Assembly (NCBI GenBank): GCA_025667525.1
Contig: CM046882.1
Coordinates: forward strand, 498,818,292-498,882,291
Direction of reading: 5' to 3'
DNA from: Glebionis coronaria
Lineage: Eukaryota; Streptophyta; Magnoliopsida; Asterales; Asteraceae
DNA length: 64,000 nucleotides
Below, one piece after another: positions 60,079 through 64,000 of the stretch; position 1 is the stretch's first letter, and each line of letters begins with the position of its first letter. The translations under genes and the position numbers were made by a program. The notes beneath the pieces were generated by a model that was not told the DNA's origin, did not search any database, and saw only the letters and a program-made list of their open reading frames with translations.

Positions 60079-60935
60079 CTAAAACCCGTTAGACACTTGT
60101 TTCTCAGATATATGTTTCTTCAGCAGCCAAACTCTGAGAGTGTCTTTTGTTGAACGGATTACAAATATAGGACCTTTGTGTTCCCGTTGAACCGTGACGT
60201 CGGTACCTGCACTTTCATTAGTAGTTTGTATGCTTGCATGTGGGTAAGTGATATCTTTGTGAGAACCATGTGTGGGTTCACCTTGAACCTTTGTCGCGCT
60301 AGAGGGAAATGTCTTTCCAGTAGGAACCCACCTAAGACCTATTGTTTTGAAGGTTCTACCCGTTGGTATCCATATAAGACAAGGTCTAGGAGACATAGGT
60401 TTCTGACGCACAGCAGAAGACTTAATTTGAGAAAGCCTATTTCTTTAGGGTTCCATCTTTGAGGTGCTCTAGCTTTTTGGTTCACCTTGTTCAGGACTTT
60501 AGTGATATAATCATCATTAATGGCATTAAACACGCATTTGTTACATTTCGTGCAAACAAAGTGCTTAGCATCTGAGAAGGCTCTAGAGTTCCTAAGGTTG
60601 GCGAATTTGTGCACATCATAGAAGGGTCTAGAATTCCTGGATGTGTGATTATCGCTCCTAGGTTGTGGTTTTGTCCTATCTCTTGCTTGTGTCTTGTTCT
60701 TAGCATCCTCTAGATAGCTTTTATGACCCGTGTCATTTGAACTACACCTAGGCATGTTCTTGAAGCTAGATCTAGAGTTACTTGAAGCATTCATGTGATC
60801 GGGTTTTGTAGAAGCAGACTTTCTTAAGGAGTGTCGAGATTGTGGAGTGACTGGTTTAGGCAAATTGCTACGCATGTCAACTTGGGATACAAACCTCGGG
60901 TTCGATGTTTTGGGTCGTTTCAGATTTAAACGCAT
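60079..60935 (-). pseudogene. Copia-3 gag, 3' part
   Basis: Minus-strand frames with SIRE-type gag character: a Ser/Lys/Arg-rich stretch, then FVCTKCNKCVFNAINDDYIT, with clustered cysteines, and NQKARAPQRWNPKE. After a frameshift it continues CLIWIPTGRTFKTIGLRWVP and TKVQGEPTHGSHKDI. It ends near 60079 where the repeat array begins. Confidence 0.75.
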
Positions 60936-61495
60936 TCAGTTGTCTAGCAACAGAGCGGTTTCTGAATGGTTGAGAAGGAGGTTTCCCCAAGACTGACTGT
61001 TTTGCTAACTTAGTATCCACACTATTTCCTTTTAGCTTCCTTTATTCATTTTTCACCGCTGTCAGTGCAAAAACCTTTTCCTGAATCTGATTTAATTGCT
61101 CATTTTGTAGAAGTAATTGAGCGACACGCTGTTCTAACTTAATGTTCATATTGTCAAATATGTCATTCTCAGAACTCACGTCATTACTATCTACAGTGTC
61201 GATAGGTTGCACAGATATTTCACATGGTGAAGCAGGCGGAGGACTTGGATTTTGAGAAGCCAACTTTGATTCTAACAAATTTATTTGTTTTACAAAATTT
61301 CCTTTTTCCGTGTTGAAATCTTGAATCTTACGATCTAGTTTTTGTTCAAGAACAACATTTGCTTTTTCAAGTTTTTCAAAATAGGCCTCAAATTTGTTAT
61401 TTTTCTTTGAAAAATCGAGTTTGCCATCCTCAAAATATTTTGTCTTTTGAGCTAACAAAGTTTCGAGCTCGTGAATCTTAGAATAAATTGTTAGT
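60936..61495 (-). pseudogene. Copia-3 gag, coiled-coil part
   Basis: The reading from the Gypsy-3 border is IHELETLLAQKTKYFEDGKL, then EKLEKANVVLEQKLDRKIQD and NINLEQRV-like coiled-coil sequence, ending LNQIQEKVFALTAVKNE-stop at 61042. Heptad-like Leu/Lys/Glu spacing supports a coiled coil. The following 100 bases hold a stop and frameshift. Confidence 0.75.
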
Positions 61496-64000
61496 TGTTT
61501 AACACCCCCAACTTACATTGCGCAACAGAAATACACATTTAGGTGCTAAACACAAACAACGTTACACAAGACACTTTGAACAATCTCAAAATGATACATT
61601 TGAAATATAAGCGGATATAATTTAACCATTGTCTAAAACCTTCGAGCCAAAGTAAAACAATTTTAGAAATATCATAGTAACATTTAGGTCTCCCAAAGAC
61701 CTCAACCAATCAACAAACATTTTACCAAAATACATGACCATACATTATAATTTTATGACAAAAGGGAAAGAAATCCGTTTTAGACTCAATCACCACAAAA
61801 GCAACCCGCAATCCTTCTCCAGCAAGCTCCGTCATTCATCAACTTCAATCACCTGAAATATATGCTTAGAATCATCAACACAACGGTTGAGCAAGTCTAT
61901 AGGTTTTCCAAATCATCATTTGAACACAAGAGAAAACTCAATCATGATCATTTAATAGAATTGTTGATCATACATTCTATTATTCAGGCAATCTGGCTTA
62001 TAGCAATAGCTATAGAATTGTATTAAGCTCATGACACCGACCCCTTAACTTAGTCACCCACGCCTAAAGCCAGCATGACTATATGAATTCCATTGCCCCT
62101 ACTAGGGTATCAATTGCAAGTATACCACATCCTTATTCTCGTAAATTATCCTTCCCAGAGGTTACTCAGCGTAAAGCCTTGGTCTCAAATAGGGTCGTCA
62201 GTCCAATAGTACTATTATTTGAATAAGCAGCTATTCCCAACTCACAACATCAAGTCAGAACATAATTAACGACTCATGAATTTAGGAACTTTTGAAATTT
62301 AGGTACTTATACAATTCAAGGCAACATCAGGCAACAACAGGCAACATTCGGGTCCAAACAATCAATCATGACTTGTGTTCATTTTATTTTCAAATAGCAT
62401 GTATCCCCCTCGTGGGTTTTAAAATCATTCAAAACAAGTACAAAGCGAGGCTATAGACTCACCTTGAGTAATAGCAGTAGCAAGATGACCTTCAACGATA
62501 GTTGATGCCCGATAAACACAAAAAACACAACCTATCAAATAAGGCGCGTTCATTAATAATGAACTCAAGTAAAATCCATACTTAATAATATCAAACTCAA
62601 AATAATAAAATCACAACAAACTCAAAAGAAAAACAATACAAGTGACCTATTACCTCCTTCTATATGTTTACTTTATTAGACCATACACTCGATAAAAATC
62701 TGTCTGTACATACCAAATGTACGAGCTCATTTACCCCATTTAAACACGTCAAATATTTATGATACTACTCAGAGATATCACTTACTATCTATAGAAAGTC
62801 CTCTTAAAAGCCCATCAAAAGATTTTACTTTTAAAGTTTCCTGCCCGACACACCTTTGAACTACAAAAACCGGACAGTTTTACGTCACCGACTCATACAA
62901 CCATTTTGACCATTCTAAACAATTTCATTTACAAAACCGACACTTGAGTTTGAAAATAGACTCGCAATCCTAGGTTTAGAACCTAACAGCAGACCTTGAC
63001 CATTTTTACAACTCATTCTATAGTCCCCGAGATTCGATCCAAATATCGACAACAACTTCGGATTGTGTCGATACTCGTCTCCCGGTACACGAATAATCAA
63101 ATCATCATAACTTCTCGCTCGTTTGGAGCTAGAAGCTCTACTTTATATCAAATCGAAGCTAACGAAATTCTCTACAACCCTATGTAATTGGTTTAACCAT
63201 TTTCAAACAGTAAGATACCCAAAAGTTGCCTTTTTTCCTACTGATCTAAAACAACTCCTAAAATCTTACACAACATCATGTTTTTAATCAAAATCAATCA
63301 TTTTTATCATCAACCTAAACCCCTAATAACATCATAACTCATCTCTAACACTTGTATCAATCTCAAAATCAAAAACCCAAAATCAAAAACAAGTTTTTAA
63401 CAAAAATTTAACATGATCATCTCTTGATCATTACCAACAACACATGCATGATCATAAACTTGACCTACGAATCCTAAAAAAATCAAACTTCATGCATGTT
63501 GAAGATTTTTATACCAAAAGAAATCCCTTGAAAATCTAAGATGTGGTCTTTAACTGTTTTAGCTTGAATCAAGCTTGATTTGATTTGAAAATGGATTGAA
63601 GATGGTGTAGGGGTGGCGGCATGATAAAGAAAAGAGAGAGAGAGAGATGAAAACTTTGATGTATTTTGCATGTATGTGTAAGTTAGGTGAGAAATCACCT
63701 TATATATGGTGATGGAAGGGCTTGTTTTGCCAATTTGTGATAGTTTTGGTCCAAAATAAAATAAAATAGTTTAAAAGGTAAAAAATGTAAATTTTCAATT
63801 TTGAAAATATTTACGAGGCTCGGGTTTAGTAAAAATACTTTTCAAAAGTTAAAACGTACTCAAAATATAATAATAATATGATCCCGGTACAACTTAATAC
63901 GCAATTAAAAACAAAAACGTCAAAAATATAAACATCGAAACACAATTAATAAAACATAAAATCTCGGGCATCCGTTGATATCGTAATCACTAATAATCCT
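61496..64000 (-). repeat. Gypsy-3 LTR (Tekay-like), continuing beyond the window
   Basis: On the plus strand it opens TGTTTAACACCCCC, parallel to the Gypsy-1 LTR border TGTCACACCC. It then shows the same order of diverged blocks: ACCTGAAAT/CACAACGGTTGAG, CTCATGACACCGA, and GAGGCTATAGACTCACCT against GGGGCTATAAACTCACCT in Gypsy-1. It is therefore a related but distinct family, in the same minus orientation. A GA microsatellite lies at 63628-63649. No coding part is in the window. Confidence 0.65.

Larger units (their letters stand above)
56340..61495 (-). mobile_element. Copia-3: SIRE-like element without recognisable pol
   Basis: Minus orientation: gag (61495-60079), then a long non-coding region with tandem repeats, a polypurine tract and the 3' LTR. 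I find no integrase, RT or RNase H between gag and the LTR. The 5' side is cut by the Gypsy-3 LTR at 61496, in the middle of gag. Either pol was deleted or this is a non-autonomous family. Confidence 0.7.

Overview
This is a eukaryotic, plant nuclear window. Two ordinary spliced plant genes sit at the left edge. The remaining 55 kb is almost entirely LTR retrotransposons, many nested. The Tekay-type chromoviruses with roughly 3-kb LTRs and the SIRE-like Copia elements look like those I know from the daisy family (Asteraceae). That family assignment is inference from remembered resemblance; no search was run.

Genes, 1-2978: the last five exons of a tyrosine-aminotransferase-type PLP enzyme (+, stop at 874) converge on a two-exon gene for a small OB-fold protein of the At4g28440-like type (-, 2978 to 1356). 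Then comes about 5.8 kb of AT-rich intergenic DNA with little that can be named.

Mobile DNA, left to right. Copia-1 (8792-18363, minus, target duplication ATTAG) is broken and carries a 1.6-kb foreign insert in its integrase. A 457-bp MITE-like inverted-repeat element lies at 18453-18909. Copia-2 (19609-43421, plus, target duplication ATTGG) has gag, pol and a third ORF after pol. That third ORF is split by Gypsy-1 (29902-42314, minus), a Tekay-type chromovirus flanked on one side by a piece of a second copy, as in a collapsed tandem array. A tRNA-derived SINE (17-bp target duplication) starts at 43533 and ends at 55144. It is split between its A and B boxes by Gypsy-2 (43580-54905, plus, target duplication CTCTC), another chromovirus. 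From about 56340 to 61495 lies Copia-3 (minus), with a 3' LTR and a SIRE-like gag but no recognisable pol. From 61496 to the window edge is one LTR of a further Tekay-like element (Gypsy-3).

None of the autonomous-type elements is intact: frameshifts, stops and lost catalytic residues are listed per element. The most unusual signals are (1) a short motif, NNCGYTGAY, recurring about 45 times through Copia-2 at 21-bp spacing, in the LTRs, coding and non-coding parts alike; (2) six tandem units in Copia-3 whose hairpin arms change together; and (3) three AT-rich, GT-AG, 77-88-bp intron-like blocks interrupting the Gypsy-2 gag.
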